From Hyaloscypha bicolor E (Eukaryota; Ascomycota; Leotiomycetes; Helotiales; Hyaloscyphaceae), in the NCBI RefSeq assembly GCF_002865645.1, contig NW_020194644.1, forward strand, positions 248,001 through 312,000: a stretch of DNA of 64,000 nt, written 5' to 3'. The notes under the pieces are model-generated. The model did no database searches and was not told where the DNA came from. It saw only the letters and a program-made list of their open reading frames with translations. Shown piece by piece: positions 11,839 to 25,957 of the stretch. Positions within the stretch are counted from its first letter, which is position 1; the number at the start of each line of letters is the position of its first letter. A program made the position numbers and the translations under genes.

Positions 11839-14556
11839 TCATTTATTCGTACTTATTTCCTAAATACCAAAAATAATAGAAAGATTCTATTTAAAGTCCG
11901 AAATAATAAAATATTTAGAATTCTCCTCTATTAGTTAATTCAATTTCTTCTTTATATACCTAAAATAAGACTTATTACCCTTAAATAGTCTTATTTCGTA
12001 TTCCCGAACTTATTTAAAAATAATCCGAATCTGCTTAGCTATATTCTTATATTAAATCCAATATAGTTCTCTATATTAATTAGTATCTGCCTTTAACTAT
12101 TACTTAATTTCCGCCTTTACTATAGGATATTAAGAAGGCTTATTATAGCAAATTATATTATAAATCGCACTAATATACTCTAAATAGATAGCTCCTTCAA
12201 ATTTTATATTATCTATAATATTCTTAAATTAATTTTTGATAGAAAAGGAAAGCTCTAGATAAGAGGCTTTAATAACCTTATAGAAGACTTTATTTTCGTA
12301 TATTCTATTTTTAATAATAACTAGACTTATTAGAACTATAGTAAAAGGCCTATTAAGTAGCAAATTATTATTAAGCTATTTTTTAACTTATATATTATCC
12401 GAGAATTAATGCTTTTCTATAATTCCAGACTTATAGATTATCTAGCTAAAGGCATTTATTTATCTAGTTAAATAGACTATACTTGAAGTCTTTCTTTCTA
12501 TTATCTTTAGTAAATACTTGCCTATTTCCTTAGCTATTTCCGGCTCAAATTTATTAGAAATAGAGAAATAATTAATGTTTTTAAAGAACTTCTTATTAAA
12601 GGTAGTAGCCTTCTTATAATTTATAAGAAAAATATAGCTAATATTCCGATACTCTTTACTAAGGTAGAATTCGCTACTTAAAGCTTTAGTAGTAGCCAGA
12701 TCTTTAGTATTGCTTTTATACTAATTATAACTAATGTTTCTAGAAGTAAAGTATCGGGCTAGCTAAAGGTAAGTAATTAGATAAATAGGATACTTACTTA
12801 ATATTTTATAAAATCCGAGCTATATTAATAGATCTATTATTAAAAGTTAAGAGGCTAAGGTAAAATAGCTATTACTAAAATCTCTATATATTAATATATT
12901 GTTTTTTTAGAGGTAAAACTATAGTATCTTTATCTCTTCTATTAAAAGCTCTTAAATATTAAGTTTCTTAATTTACTTTAGGTAATTCTTCTTATAAATA
13001 TAGCTATTAGTACCCAGATTAGTAGTACTAAACTCAGAAATAGAGACTATAATATCGAATTAGAGCTATAGATTAGAGCGGAATTAATCGGAAATATAGC
13101 ATTTATATCTATACTTCTCAATTTTCTAGTTCTTAAAAAAGAAATTCTATATTTCCTTATCTACTCAAATAACGGAAATATACTTCTTGCCTTTAGTAAC
13201 TTTATAGATCTTAGTAACTAGCTTTAGAGTATTCTTAATCTCTCGTATATTAATAAAGAAAGTATTAGTAAATTACTAAATATATATTATATAGAAAGCT
13301 TTAAGGAATCTATTATTAATTCTATAGTATTTTTGCTTATAAATAGATTCCAAAACACTACTATATACCTCCTTAAAAGTATACTTATTTTACTAAGCAA
13401 GTATTAACTTCTATTTAGTTAGTATTTTACAGGTATACTAAATGCCTTTATTAAGTTCTCTGAACTTAATATCTTTAATCTTCCGCTTTTTAGTTCTAGA
13501 TATAGTTATAGATATCTTTCTTTTTAGAATAGAGAATTTCTCTTTACTTTCCTCTATTTTACTAACCTTATATTTAGTCTAATACTCAGATCTCTATTAT
13601 TTATTAGAAGTTTTAGGCTTAGCTTACTCTCTATTCTTACTAGATTCTTCTTATCTAGTTATACTAGTTCTACTAGCTTTACTAGTAGTTTTCTTATTAA
13701 GCTCTATTAAATTAGCTTTATTTTTCTTAGCTAGATCTAATTAAGTCAAAGCAGAAATTATAATAGAGGCCTATTTTTTAGGCTTATCTCGGAAAGCAGA
13801 AAAAGGCTTATTATTATAAACTTCCTTAATTAGAATTCCGGAAGTATTAAAGATATACTATCTAGCTTTGAGGTTATTAGCTAATAGTAGTTTAAATTCT
13901 AATTCTTCAGGTTCCGAAATAGCTTTAGTATACTTAAATACCTTAGTAATATCTAATTCAGTAAATATACTAGTATTCCAATATTTCTTGTCTTTAATAT
14001 ACTCTAAAGTAGCTTTATTAATTAACTAAATAGCTTTATATACTATAGCTTTTATTTTAAAGAGAGAATATAACTTCTTATAGATATTTTTACTAAGATT
14101 ATTACAGATATTATTAATATATTAGCTAAAGGCTTTATTATATAGTACAATTCTATTCTGACCCTTAGTTTCTAGACTATTTACTATAGTCTTAATCTTA
14201 TTAAGCTTCTCTTATCTGCTTTTGGAAATGCCTTTAATAATATTCTCGAATTCCCTATTATTAGCTTAATAGTTCTTTAGCTCCTCCTTAATTAATTCCA
14301 GTCTAGTTCTATTTCTAATAAAGGTCTTCTATTTTAAGAGCTTATTATATATACTGCTTAGCTTATCTAGAATATTCGTATTAAATTCGGTAATTACAGC
14401 TATCTTTTCTGATATTAGTAGGCCTTCTATAACTATTTAAGCTCCTTTAATACTCTAAACTTTAATACTATTAATCTATAGGCTTTTAATAATACTACGG
14501 CTTATAAAAACTAGCTATTATACTTTACTAGCTTAAGGGATCTATACTTTAGCCAT
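11839..14556 (-). pseudogene. Extra open frame downstream of pol in gypsy copy A (decayed, function unknown)
   Basis: A frame of about 905 codons on the minus strand, interrupted by many TAG/TAA codons. It starts MAKV at 14,556 and ends close to the LTR. Coding character shows in the amino-acid order kept between copies A and B, for example IAVITEFNTNILDKLSSIYN near the N-terminus and KKRKIKDIKFRELNKG in the middle. A Ser/Thr/Lys-rich low-complexity segment (about 13,480-13,800) separates an N-terminal, probably helical part from a basic C-terminal part. I recognise no domain. The position is where an env-like or accessory frame would sit, but nothing indicates a membrane protein. Confidence 0.6.
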
Positions 14557-16440
14557 TTTATTATTCTTAATAAGTTATAAAGATATTATTAGTATAATAG
14601 TTATAGATTATAGAATTAAAGGTTCTTAAGATTACAAGAATTTCTTTTAAATATATTCTAAAATAAAGAGTAAATTGAAATAGTCTTAAATTATATAAAG
14701 ATATTATATATATTCGAGTTTTTCTTTCTTTCTAATAAGAAAATAAAGCTAAAATAGTAATATATATAATAGAGAAAGTAGATATAATAATTAGATATAT
14801 TTAAGGTAATATAGTTATAAATTAGAAATAATTATAGAAGATAAAATATAGAATTAGACTTCTATTATAGAAAAGAATACAAATATATATATCTAAAGAA
14901 ATATAATTAAGGAAATAATTAAGGCAGATTAAACTAAATAGTAATAATAGGGAAATAAGAAAGTAATATAATAGAAATATAAATATAGTAATAATATCTA
15001 AAGTATTAGAATATAAAAGGAAATAATAAAAATTTTATAATATAGGTATATCCCGATTCTCTATTTATTTAGAGATATTTCTATTAACTTAAAAAATAAT
15101 ATAAAAGAAGAGAAATAATATAGGAAATATATAAAAGATAAGATATATAAATATACTAAAGATATTAGGAAAATATAAAATAAGTATTAATAGAAAAGAA
15201 GTTAGAATAATAGAATTAAGAAATAACTTAGAATAAGATATTACTTCTTCTAAAACTAATTTATATCTCTTCTAAAAGCTAATTATATTTATTTAGTACT
15301 TCTTAAAGTCGACTTTATATAGTATAAAACTATTTAGTTAGTTAGAACTTTAAAGTAATATCTATATTTATAAAAGTAATACTAAAGGTATTAGAATATA
15401 TAGAAAAGAAGAACTATAAGATAATATAAATAGGGTTTATAGTATTATTATTAAGTTTGAAATAGTTAATATTAAAGTTAATATAGAATATAGAAAGATT
15501 AGATATTCTGAATTAGTATTAAGAATATAGGAATTATTTAGATAATATTTAATAGTAAGAAATAGATTAATAGTAAGAATTAGTAAATTATACTAGCTTT
15601 TTAAAGAAGTAATTAGTTTCTAGTAATAAAATAGTATTATAATTAGAGAATAGGTTCTATATAAGAGAAGTTTTCTTATATAGAAATAGAAATATATAAT
15701 ATACTAACTAAGCCTTAGTATAAGTTTTAAGAATAGCTATAGTTATATTAAAGAGGAAGTAGGTTTTCTAATATAAGATAGGCTTTAAATAGGCAGATCT
15801 AGTTTATCTAATATCTAATAGATTTCCAGAATTATATATTATTAAATATTTTCGGAAATAACTATTAGATTTAATAAGGTTTCTCTTTTCTCTTATAGGG
15901 CTTCTAGTTTAGCTATTTCGTTTATATATAACTTCTTAATTAGGAAAGTTTATTGTAAGATATTATAAGAAAACTTATAATAGTAATTCAAATTAAAGTC
16001 GAGATTTATAAATATTAAGCGTTAAGCTTTAGACTAATAATAACCCGCGTGTGTTGGTCGAGCTTATAAGATTTCTAGTTTAGTAAATATCATAGAAAGG
16101 CCTTGTTTCCTCTTCTTGCTTTCCTCTTCTTATCTCTAAATAGGTACATTACTATCTATTAGCTATAGTGTTTCGGAATTAAAAGTTTACTAAAGGGTAA
16201 TGCTCTTAATTTCTCTCTATTTATCTTTTCATATTAACAAGAAATACTTTATATTGTAAGTTTCTCATAATCTAGCTAATATGAATCTTACATTAAGGAA
16301 TAGCTACATCTAGGTAAAGTAGTAATTAAAATAATAATAAGGAAAATAAGTACATAATAGAAGTTTATTCGACTCTGCCAAGAAAATAACGAGGTCTACA
16401 ATAATAATATTCTTTAATAGTTATAAATAATAGTTAGAAA
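14557..16440. other. Non-coding spacer of gypsy copy A
   Basis: AT-rich DNA between the extra frame and the end of pol, with no coding signal. Copy B has the corresponding stretch at 54.64-56.5 kb. Positions about 16,020-16,410 stand out: CA/TG-containing words are frequent there (catagaaaggcc, ttcatattaacaag, tctgccaag) and similarity to copy B falls. Confidence 0.55.
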
Positions 16441-16449
16441 AAAAAATAA

Positions 16450-19400
16450 AAGATATATAAAGAATTAAAGATAACTAGCTTTATTTTTAGGTTAGAAAAA
16501 ACTTCTATTATTAGATACTTTCTTCTAATTCTCTATAAAAGAGATATATTTTGCTTTCTCTAATTCCGGTAACTCTAAAATATATATAATAATACTAGTA
16601 GCTTTCTTAATTTCCTAAATACTATTTTACTTATAGTACTCTATAACTATTTCCTTTTCTAGTTCTATATCTATCTTAAAATATTTATTTATAGATATAT
16701 ATTTATTATTAACTTCATTTTTAGAGAAGTACCAGAATATATTTCTTTTAATAAACTACTTAAATTAATTCCCGGTATATATTCTTTAAAGTATAGTACT
16801 ATTAAGTTCTTCTAGTATATAATATTCTTTTAGTTAATCTATATATTTTACTTTATATAGGCCAAGCTAGTAATATAGTAGCTTTATATTTCTTAACTTA
16901 TTTTAATCTATTAACTTAATATTATATATAAGAATCAGATTCTTTTCGGAAATAGGCTTTAAATAAATCTAATAAATAGTATTAAATTACTCTTTTCTCT
17001 CTCGATATTATCTATTTTTCTTTATTCTAGCTTCTTTAATATCTTTATCTCTTATTTATATTTACTTTATATATATTTCCAGAAATATTTTTCTATTATA
17101 AACTTTATCTTATTTAAGTATTTTCCAGATTAGAAAGTATATTTCTATAAGTAATATAGCTTTTCTGCTATAAACTATATAAAAAGAAGTAAATCCAGTT
17201 AGTTTATATATAGTAACTCGGTTAGTAAATAGAATATATAATAGTAAATCTATCTAAAGCTTCTTTCTATCTATTATAAGTATAATAAGTATTTAAATAA
17301 TTAATTAATATTCTCTTTTAATTATACTATTTCTCTTAAAATTATAGGTTAAAATAATAATTCTATTAATTTCTAGCTTATTAAGTTCTTAAATTACTAC
17401 TTTTTTGAATTCCGATTTGCTATTTACCTTAAGCTATTTAAATAAACTATATCTATAAATAATTTCTTCCTAAATAAACTTAGTAATCTTCTTACTAGTT
17501 AAATTCTTTAAAGGTCTAGCTTTAATCTATTCTAAGAAGTTATCTCTAGTAATAATTAATGAATTATATTCTTTATAATCTAGTAATTTAATTATATTAA
17601 TTCTAAGGTAATAAAAAAGAAATATAGCTTTTATTAGATATAAAGCTTCTTCTTATCTTCTTTTACTCTTATACTAATAGATCTTATAAATATTAATATA
17701 TTTCTATATATAATTATAATAATTTTTCTAATAATAGTAGCTAGCTACTAAATAAAAGGTATTCTCTCTTTCTATATATCTAATTTTATTATATAGCTCT
17801 TTAATAATAATTTCCCTTTATTCTTAATTATTAATAATAAGCTAAAGCAAATATACTTTAAATATAACTTTCTATAATAACTAATCTCTTATATTATAAT
17901 TCAAAGCTTCTTTACTTAACTTTCGAAATTCGACTCTAGATATTTCTTCTAATCTAGAAAGTATTATAAGATATTATATAATATTCTAGTATTATTCGAA
18001 ATAGCTATTATCTAAGGAATCTAGTAAAATAGTTAGGTTATTAAGTAAAGTATAGGAATTAGTATTATTATTTACTATTTTACTAGAGGTTATATATAAA
18101 AAGCTATAGCCTTTATTATATAACTTCCGGATTTTATTATTTTTTAATATTACTAATTCGCTTCCAAATATAATAAGGCTTTAATTATTAATCTCTAGTA
18201 ACTAGATACTATTATTCAAATATCTAATAAAGGTCTTAGAAATCTAATTTCTTAAAATAATATTATATAACTAAACCGGAACTACTTTCTTTAACCGAAC
18301 TTTCTGTCTAATAAGTATTATCCTAATAGTATTAAACTCTATTACTAATTATTTATTAATATCCTTATTATTTTCGGTATTACTTTCTTGCCCTAAATAT
18401 CTTAATAATTCGTTAGTAGTAATATACTTAATTCCTTTAATATACTTAATTTCAAAGTCAAATAATTAAATTTATACTAGCTAGCAAATAACTAGAGCTT
18501 TAGAAAAATCTATAGCTACTTTGCTTAGCTATATAACAAGTATATTAGTATCTAGTTTAAAAATAAAGTAAACTTTATATAGCCAGAATTATACTTTCTA
18601 TAAATACTTTACTAGCTCTCGGTATTCTTTCTTAGTAATATTATATCTCTATTTAGTATTATTTCAGATTCCAGATTTATACTATATAACTCTCTTTTTC
18701 CCTTTATTATTATATTAACTAAGAGTTCTGCCCTATTTATTTAGGCTAGTATCTATTACTAATATAATTATTTCCTAATCTTCTAATAAATTATAATATA
18801 ACTTATAAAGTATTAAAGTAATAATAAGCTTTTTTTAAAGAATTTATATAGCTTGCTTTTATTTATTATTTCAGTTCTATATTATATCTTTTCTTATTAA
18901 GTAGTAAATAGATTTAGTAATAATTATAAAGTCTTTAATTTAAATATAGTAATAAATAATAATTTTAATAAATGCTTTGCCTTTAGTTATATTATTATAA
19001 TATTTCTATTTTAAGATCTTAGTAATTTCTAAGCTTAAAAGACTTCTTCTAAATACTTTATAAATAAAGCTAATAATAACTATATTATTATAATAGAACT
19101 ATAATTTTTCTCTAATACTAGCTCCGGCTTATTTAATTTTATTTAAGGTTATATTTAGGTTTTAAAGGTATTTAAATATAAAATACCGAATTCCAGATAA
19201 AATAAGCTATTTATTATAGTCTATATAAGGTCTCTTAACTCTAATATTATTAATAAATAGTATAGCGATTTTGGGAAATAGATTCTCTAGAATAGTTATA
19301 ATAACTTATATAAACTATATAATAGAATTAGTAGCTTTCTAAGGTAATATAATTATTCTTAATAGCCCTAGAGATATTATAAATATCTAGTATAAGTTAA

Positions 19401-20700
19401 TTATATCGAGAAAAGAAATTAATTAGAAAAATATAAATATATTTAGTAAATTTCTTTAAGATCTTATTAGTAAATAGAAATAGATTAGTATTTTATAGAA
19501 TTACTAAATTTATCTTTATAATAATATTAATTAGTTTATAAGTTCTAGTAATCTTCTTTATAACTAAGAACTATAGATTTTAATAAAATTTATTATATTT
19601 TTCAAGAACTTTATAATCTAGATATTCTAATAGTATTTTTACTACTACTAGTATTAGAGCTTTAAAGTATAGGAAATTCTTCTTTTACTAGACTTTATAT
19701 TTAATAGTCTTAATTAGAATAAATAGGCTAATATTCTTATAGACTTTTCCTACTTCTTTCTAATTAAATATAATTATATCTTTTTAATTAATTATTAATT
19801 CTTGAAATATAGCTAGTTTTTCTTTCTAGAGCTAGTTACTAATATCTAATTATTTAAGGCATTCCGAAATAAGTTATAAATCTCTTAAAATAGCTAATAT
19901 TCTCAGTAAAAAGTAGTTCTTATACTTTCTAATATATTTCTATAGATATTTTCTAGCTTTAGATTTCTTAAACTAGTTCGGATATTTACTAGGGCCTTCT
20001 CTAATTCTATTATTAGTATCTACTAGTTAAATCTTCTTATTCTTTATTTTATATACTTCTATAACTAGAAATAAACTATAATTATTATCTTTTTCTTTAA
20101 AAGCTATAGCTATTTTCTCTAATATTCTTTTTATCTAATCTCCGAAATTTATAACCTTTTTATTTAGCTTCTTTCTAGTTAGATATAAAGATTGCCTTTT
20201 TATCTAGTATTTTAATATGCCTTCCTTAAGCTCCTATATATTCTAGAATTCTTTCTAGTTTTAGGTTTTATATTTCTTAGCTCTAGAAATATATTTCTTT
20301 ATTATTAGAAGATACTATTTTATTTTTTCTTTAGAAATATCTTTATTTAATACTCTTTTTACTTCTTTTTCTATTAAATCCGGAACTACTTTTAATAATA
20401 TTCTAATTAGAGCCTTTTCTATTTTAGTTTCTCTAAAAATATTATTAATTTCCTAAACTTTTAAATCTAAAATAAAAGAATTTATAAAAAAGCCCGGTAT
20501 CTTTTTATTTCCTCTAATATTACTACCGGTTATAATACTAAACTCTATTTTTTCTTTTTACCTTTAGTTTCCTACTTTATATTACTTAATTCCTTAATTC
20601 TAAAAGCTTAATACTTTTAAACTATTATTTTCTTCTACTTTCCGGTATTTTTTAAAAATAGAATAATTATAATAATATAGATATTCTAGTTATCTTTAAA
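16450..20700 (-). pseudogene. Decayed gypsy pol of copy A (RT, RNase H, integrase)
   Basis: On the minus strand, RT is recognised at about 19,285-19,200 by FPKIAILFINNI followed by RVKR; the catalytic Asp pair is now Asn-Asn. RNase H follows at about 18,765-18,720 as VIDTSLNK, stop, GRTLS, with the catalytic Asp intact. The C-terminal part of the integrase core lies at about 17,260-17,100 and reads NRVTIYKLTGFTSFYIVYSR, then AILLIEI, a typical gypsy integrase block. Protease and zinc-binding motifs were not resolved. Many stops make it non-functional. The start is arbitrary because gag and pol could not be separated. Confidence 0.78.
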
Positions 20701-23700
20701 GTTAGTAAATCTTTTATTTTATAAATTATTATTTCTATATATAATATTTATCTTTATCTTTACTAAAAATAATTAACTAAATAGAATCTTTAGAACTTCT
20801 TTAACTAGAAAAAATATATTTTTATATTCTATTCTATCTATAACTTTAGCTTTAAGCTTTACTATTCTTATAAATCTAAATTCTACTCTAGTAATAATAG
20901 ATATTTAATAATCTATAATATTATATACTACTTTACTAATATTTCTAGAAATCTTTTAGAAAAAATATTAACTTTAGCTCTAGTATTAATTATTTCTTTA
21001 TATTTAATACTTTCTTAAGGTTCTCGAAATACGAATTAGAGATATAAAGATTATATAATATATTTATAAGCTAGTAATATCCGAATATTAATACTATTAC
21101 CTTTAAATTAAATAATTCTATTAGTATTAGATATTTAAGCTAGTATTTCTAATTCCTTAAATATTCTATTTATTATATAAGCTATAGCTACTAGTTTTAT
21201 AGATTTCCTAGTATATCTAATTATATTTAATATAATAGTATTTTCTATTTATAAAATAGTAAAATAAAATATATTATTTTTAATTTATTAATTCTAAAAT
21301 ATAATAGCTAGATCTAGTATTTTTAAGGTATTAATAAGTATTTTTATTTCTTTCTAAGTCTTTAGAAGTAAAATAGTTACTTTCTTTAGTAGCCTTATTA
21401 GAATATTATTAACTTCAGGAATTCTATACTTATTATAATTAAGAGTATATTAGGTTTCTAATTTATCTAGTTTATTTCCGGAAGTATTAATATTTATATT
21501 CTTAGCTAGGCTATTTCCTTATCTATTACTTCTTAAAGCAGTATTCTTTTAGCTTCTTATATAAAGTAGCTTTTCTTCTACTTTAACTTGTCTTTAGAAA
21601 ACCTCTTTAGCTATTTCTACCTCTTTTCTCTTTTTTCTTAATAAGAAACCAGTTATAGTATTAATAGAAATACTATTTATAGCTAAATCTTAGTATTATT
21701 TATTAATTCTAGAACCTAAAGCATTAATAATTCTAATATAATTATCTCTAAAGTAAAGTAGCTATTTAGATTCTCTAGATATAACTTACTTACTTCTATA
21801 TATAGATCCCAATTAACTAGTTTCCTTTTCTCTTTCTTGCCTAGTAAACTAGATATCCTCTATTAATCTCTGAATATTTTTGGGTTAATTATTTAAGTTA
21901 TAGTCGAATTCTTCTTTTCGAATTTAGGAAATAATTTAGTTAAACTACTAGTACTTACTAGTAAGAAAAAAGGAAATACTTTCTTATTTAGACTTAAATA
22001 GCCCTTTATACTATCTTCTATTAAATTAGTAAATATATTTATAATTTATAAGCTTTTCTATTAATAGGTAATAGAATTAAAAAATATAAATATATTCTGA
22101 ATTAATATTATTATTCTTATTTCTGCTATAGTATCTATAGTAAATTTATTCTCTCGATTCTAGATTTATATTATAGGCTATATTAATTTAAGTAATATTT
22201 TCTAATTATATTTAAAACTAACTTCCTCTAAAATACAATTATCTAGATCCTCTATTTATTCTAGTTTAACTACTATAGCTACTATAGTATTCTTTATATC
22301 CTCTATTATAACTTCTAATATATTTTCCCTAAAACCCCAAATTATATTTACTAGGCTATTAATACTATTATACTTGCTATAGTTAGCTAGGCTATATAAA
22401 TAAACTATAGATATCCTCCCGAATTATAATAGTAGCTATATTAAATTATCTCTATAGGTTCTCTTAAGTTATAGTAGTAATAGATAGTTTTTCCAGACTC
22501 TTTACTAGCTAGTTAATATTATTTCCTTTAGGTTTATTACTTTTAATAGATTTTATATAATTAGCTATAGGCTAGATTCTTTTCTTACTTATATTTATAA
22601 TAGTTTCAGGAAATATAATAGAAGGAACTAGTAAGAAATAATTATCTTCTAGTTTAGAAACTATATTATAGATTATTATATCTAAGTATTTTTATCTAAA
22701 TCTAAATATATCTAAATTATTAGTAATATTAAAATAGTATTTCTTCTCTTTATATTAATAGAATATTACTACTTTCTTATATATCTTGCTATATTTATAA
22801 GTAAAAATATTTATAGGCTTAAAATTTATATTCTTAAAAATATAATTCCTTATTAGAATAGATAATTCTCTTATAAATTCTTAATACTAAATAATTTCAT
22901 TTATCTTTTTTTCTTTTAGTAATTTCTTTAATACTTTATTAAATATATTAATATAAGACTTGGAAGAGATTTCTTTATTCTAGGCTTATATAATAATTTA
23001 ATTAAGAAAGTTATAGCTAATTTTAAGTATTTCCTAGTTATATTCTCGGAATTCCTTTAATAAGGCCTTAAAGAACTTGGTTTTCTAGTAATTTCCTGGA
23101 TTATTAATATAGTATTCCGGTATAGCCTTAATCTAATTCTTATAAATAAGAGAGATATAATAGATAATTCTCTTTCTTTTAGTATTATTAGAAATATAAT
23201 AGTTCTTATATATATCTATATACTATTTCAAGAATATAGAGATATTACTTCCCTAAAACTATAGTACTTTAAAAGCTCTTATAAATAGTAGATTTAAATT
23301 CGGTACTAGTATATATTTATTCTTAGCTATATTAATCTTAATAATTTCTTCTATAATTAATTATAAAGTTTCCGTATCTGAGACTTCTATTAATAAGGTT
23401 CCTAAAAGGCTAATTTCCTATTTAAATATATCTTTTAGTTTAGGAACCGGAATTAGAGAGAAACTAGTTAATAATAATAGATATAATTAGAATTCGAGTT
23501 TTAGTATTAGTAGTAATAATATAGTAGCTTTTCTAGTCTTATTTCTATTACTTATATTCTCTTTTCTGTTTTTTTAGCTTAATACCTATAATATTTTCCT
23601 TTAATTTCGCTAAACTAGATATACTTATTAATATTATTAAAGATAATAATAAAAATATTAAATATAATTTCACTAATTTTTCTAACTTTTCTGAATTCTC

Positions 23701-24339
23701 TTTTATTTTTCTACTTAATATTTATTTCTTTCTCTAAAAGCTTCTCTAGTTTATTTATATAATTTCTTATTTCCGATTTCTTTTTAATTCTTATTTCTAA
23801 TTTCTATTTACTATTCTATTTGAAATTAAGGGTATTTCCTCTTTTAAATATCTTTTCCGGACTTAGAAATAAGCTTTTTTACTAAAACTAATACTTTCTT
23901 TATTCCGGTCTTTACTATAACTAAAAATAATATATAAATTAATAATATAACTTTATTTCCGAATATTAAAGTCTATTTCTAACTAAGATCTAACTTATAC
24001 TATTTTAATATAATATTTCTTATTCTATTTCCTTTATTTCTTTTTCTTTTATAGTTAGCCTCTATTTCTACTATTTCTATATACTATACTAGTAACTATA
24101 TCTTGCGGCTAACCTATATCTAAGTTATTAGATATATCAGAAATTAATATAAAATACTGAGATTAATACTTAGATATCCTTAATATTTTAGCTTTAAGCT
24201 TAAGATATTATAATAGCTCTTTTCTTTCCTAACTTACTAAGCTAATAATCTGCCTTATAGATACTTTTTAGAACTTTATAAAAGTATTACCTTAATTATA
24301 AAGTTTCTATTCTTCCTATATTACTTATTATAAAATATA
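20701..24339 (-). pseudogene. Presumed gag region of gypsy copy A
   Basis: The region lies between pol and the 5' LTR, with homologous sequence at about 60.8-64.0 kb in copy B. By position it should encode gag, but I see no zinc knuckle or other motif, and stops are frequent. Confidence 0.4.
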
Positions 24340-24640
24340 TAGAAAAGAAACTATAATAAAACAAAAACCTATATAAAGTATACTAGAATGCAAAATATAA
24401 CTTAATAGTAAAATAATAAATTAAAAGTATAAATAGTAAAGTATAAATAGTATATAGTATATAAAAGCTTAATTAATTAAATACTTATAAAGAATTATTC
24501 TCTAAGTCTATAAAAAAACTAGCTTTCTTATATAATTTCCGCAAGTTATATATAAAAGGCTATAATCTTTACTATATAATCTAAACCTCAAAACTACTAA
24601 AATAATATAATTTTTAACGAGTATAGCCTGCTATACTATA
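24340..24640 (-). repeat. 5' LTR of gypsy copy A
   Basis: 301 bp, starting tagaaaagaaac and ending ctgctatactata. It matches 11,529-11,829, and the differences are mainly transitions. As the LTR nearest gag on the minus strand it would hold the element's promoter. Confidence 0.85.
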
Positions 24641-25600
24641 ATATTCTCTATCTATTTAGTAGACTCTAAAATATAGTTTTTATCTATTATTTAATATATA
24701 AGAGAAAGAGAAATAAGGTTATTTATAAGGGTATTAGTTATAGGGATAGTAGAAGTAAGGGCTATAGAAGTGGCTAGGAAGCTCTTAATAGAAGTAAAAT
24801 AGAAATTAGAATAATATTTATCTCCTTTATTCGTTTTTACTAGTAAAGCTTTAAAGATATTACTTACTAGTTTATTTTTACTATTCTTTTTATTCTCTTT
24901 TTCTTTAAATTTAGTAATATACTATATATAAGTACTACTAAAGTATTTATTAAAATTACAGGTATTTTGGGATCTAAATTAGTAAATATTTCTATTCTTA
25001 AATCGAGCTTTCTTAGTCTTTTATTTCTCTAGTATATACTTTTATAAATAGTATTTAAGTCTCTTATATATAAAATATAACTTCAAAGTATAATTATTAT
25101 AATTATAGAACTTAAAGTAGTTATTACGGGTTCCGAAATTATAGCTAGATCTATATTAATAATTTCCGGACAGATAGTAATTTAGAGAGTTTTAAGAATA
25201 GTATTTTTAATTAGTAAAGAGAATCTAGATATTAATCTATTATTTTTTCTTATAGATAATAATAAATAATTAGAGTTTATTAATAAGCTAGCCGAGATTA
25301 TTAGAAAAGTCCGAGACTATATATTAATATATTAGTAAGCTTTAATAAGAGGTAATAATCTTATTATATAGGAATTTGGTATTTTATAAAATAGAAGTAA
25401 GGCTATATTATAATTTATATAGGTTATTAATTAGTATTTAAATAAGCTTAAATATTATCTTTTCAGAATTCTTTACTATTATAATTATTAAAATAATAGC
25501 GTTTTATTTATTTAAATTTTAATAATAGAAACCGGAACCTTTAAAGAAGCTATAAATATTTATATAGGCCTTTTTATATATATAGCTTAAGAGCTAGTTA
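24641..25600 (-). other. AT-rich stretch, possible DNA-transposon fragment
   Basis: No intact gene. On the minus strand around 25,130-24,850 there is weakly protein-like sequence (FKFYNYNNYTLKLYFIYKRL). A decayed BED-type zinc finger such as precedes hAT transposases is one speculative reading, but the cysteines are not there to see. It may be the left part of family R copy 2. Confidence 0.25.
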
Positions 25601-25658
25601 TTATAGAAATAGTTTTATACTAGTTCCTTTAATATAGTAGGAAAAGCTCTTACTAGTA

Positions 25659-25957
25659 TAATAGGAATTTAATTATTATATAGATTTCGGACTATATATA
25701 GGTATTAGATATATAAGTAAAAGTAAAAGAAATAGAAAACTAAATAAGTAGAAGTAGTAATCTTAAAACTTTTAATACTAGTAATGAAATAATATAAATA
25801 GTTAAAAATAAGGGGCTCTAAAGATTAATATATTAGAAAGGCTAATTATATATATAAATAGAGGTCTTATATAATTCCTTAAATTAGTACTAGTATATCT
25901 AAAAAGCAGAATATATAATAATAGTTATAAAATAAGAAGAAAAAAACCCTACTATAT
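25659..25957 (-). repeat. 3' LTR of the nested gypsy element
   Basis: About 299 bp, from taataggaatttaattatt to aaaaaaccctactat. It aligns along its whole length with 36,059-36,356, and the differences are almost all transitions. Confidence 0.85.

Larger units (their letters stand above)
11529..24640 (-). mobile_element. 13.1-kb Ty3/gypsy-type LTR retrotransposon, copy A (RIP-inactivated)
   Basis: Two 301-bp LTRs bound 12.5 kb of internal DNA. On the minus strand the order is 5' LTR (24,640-24,340), presumed gag, RT, RNase H, integrase, a spacer of about 1.9 kb, an extra long frame, then the 3' LTR (11,829-11,529). RT before RNase H before integrase is Ty3/gypsy order. At 13.1 kb it is long for fungal gypsy elements, which usually span 5-8 kb; the extra frame and spacer account for about 4.6 kb. 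A second copy starts at 51,575. The two copies differ mostly by transitions and small indels. A convincing target-site duplication was not found: atatt follows the right LTR, but its left counterpart is one base out of register. Confidence 0.85.
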
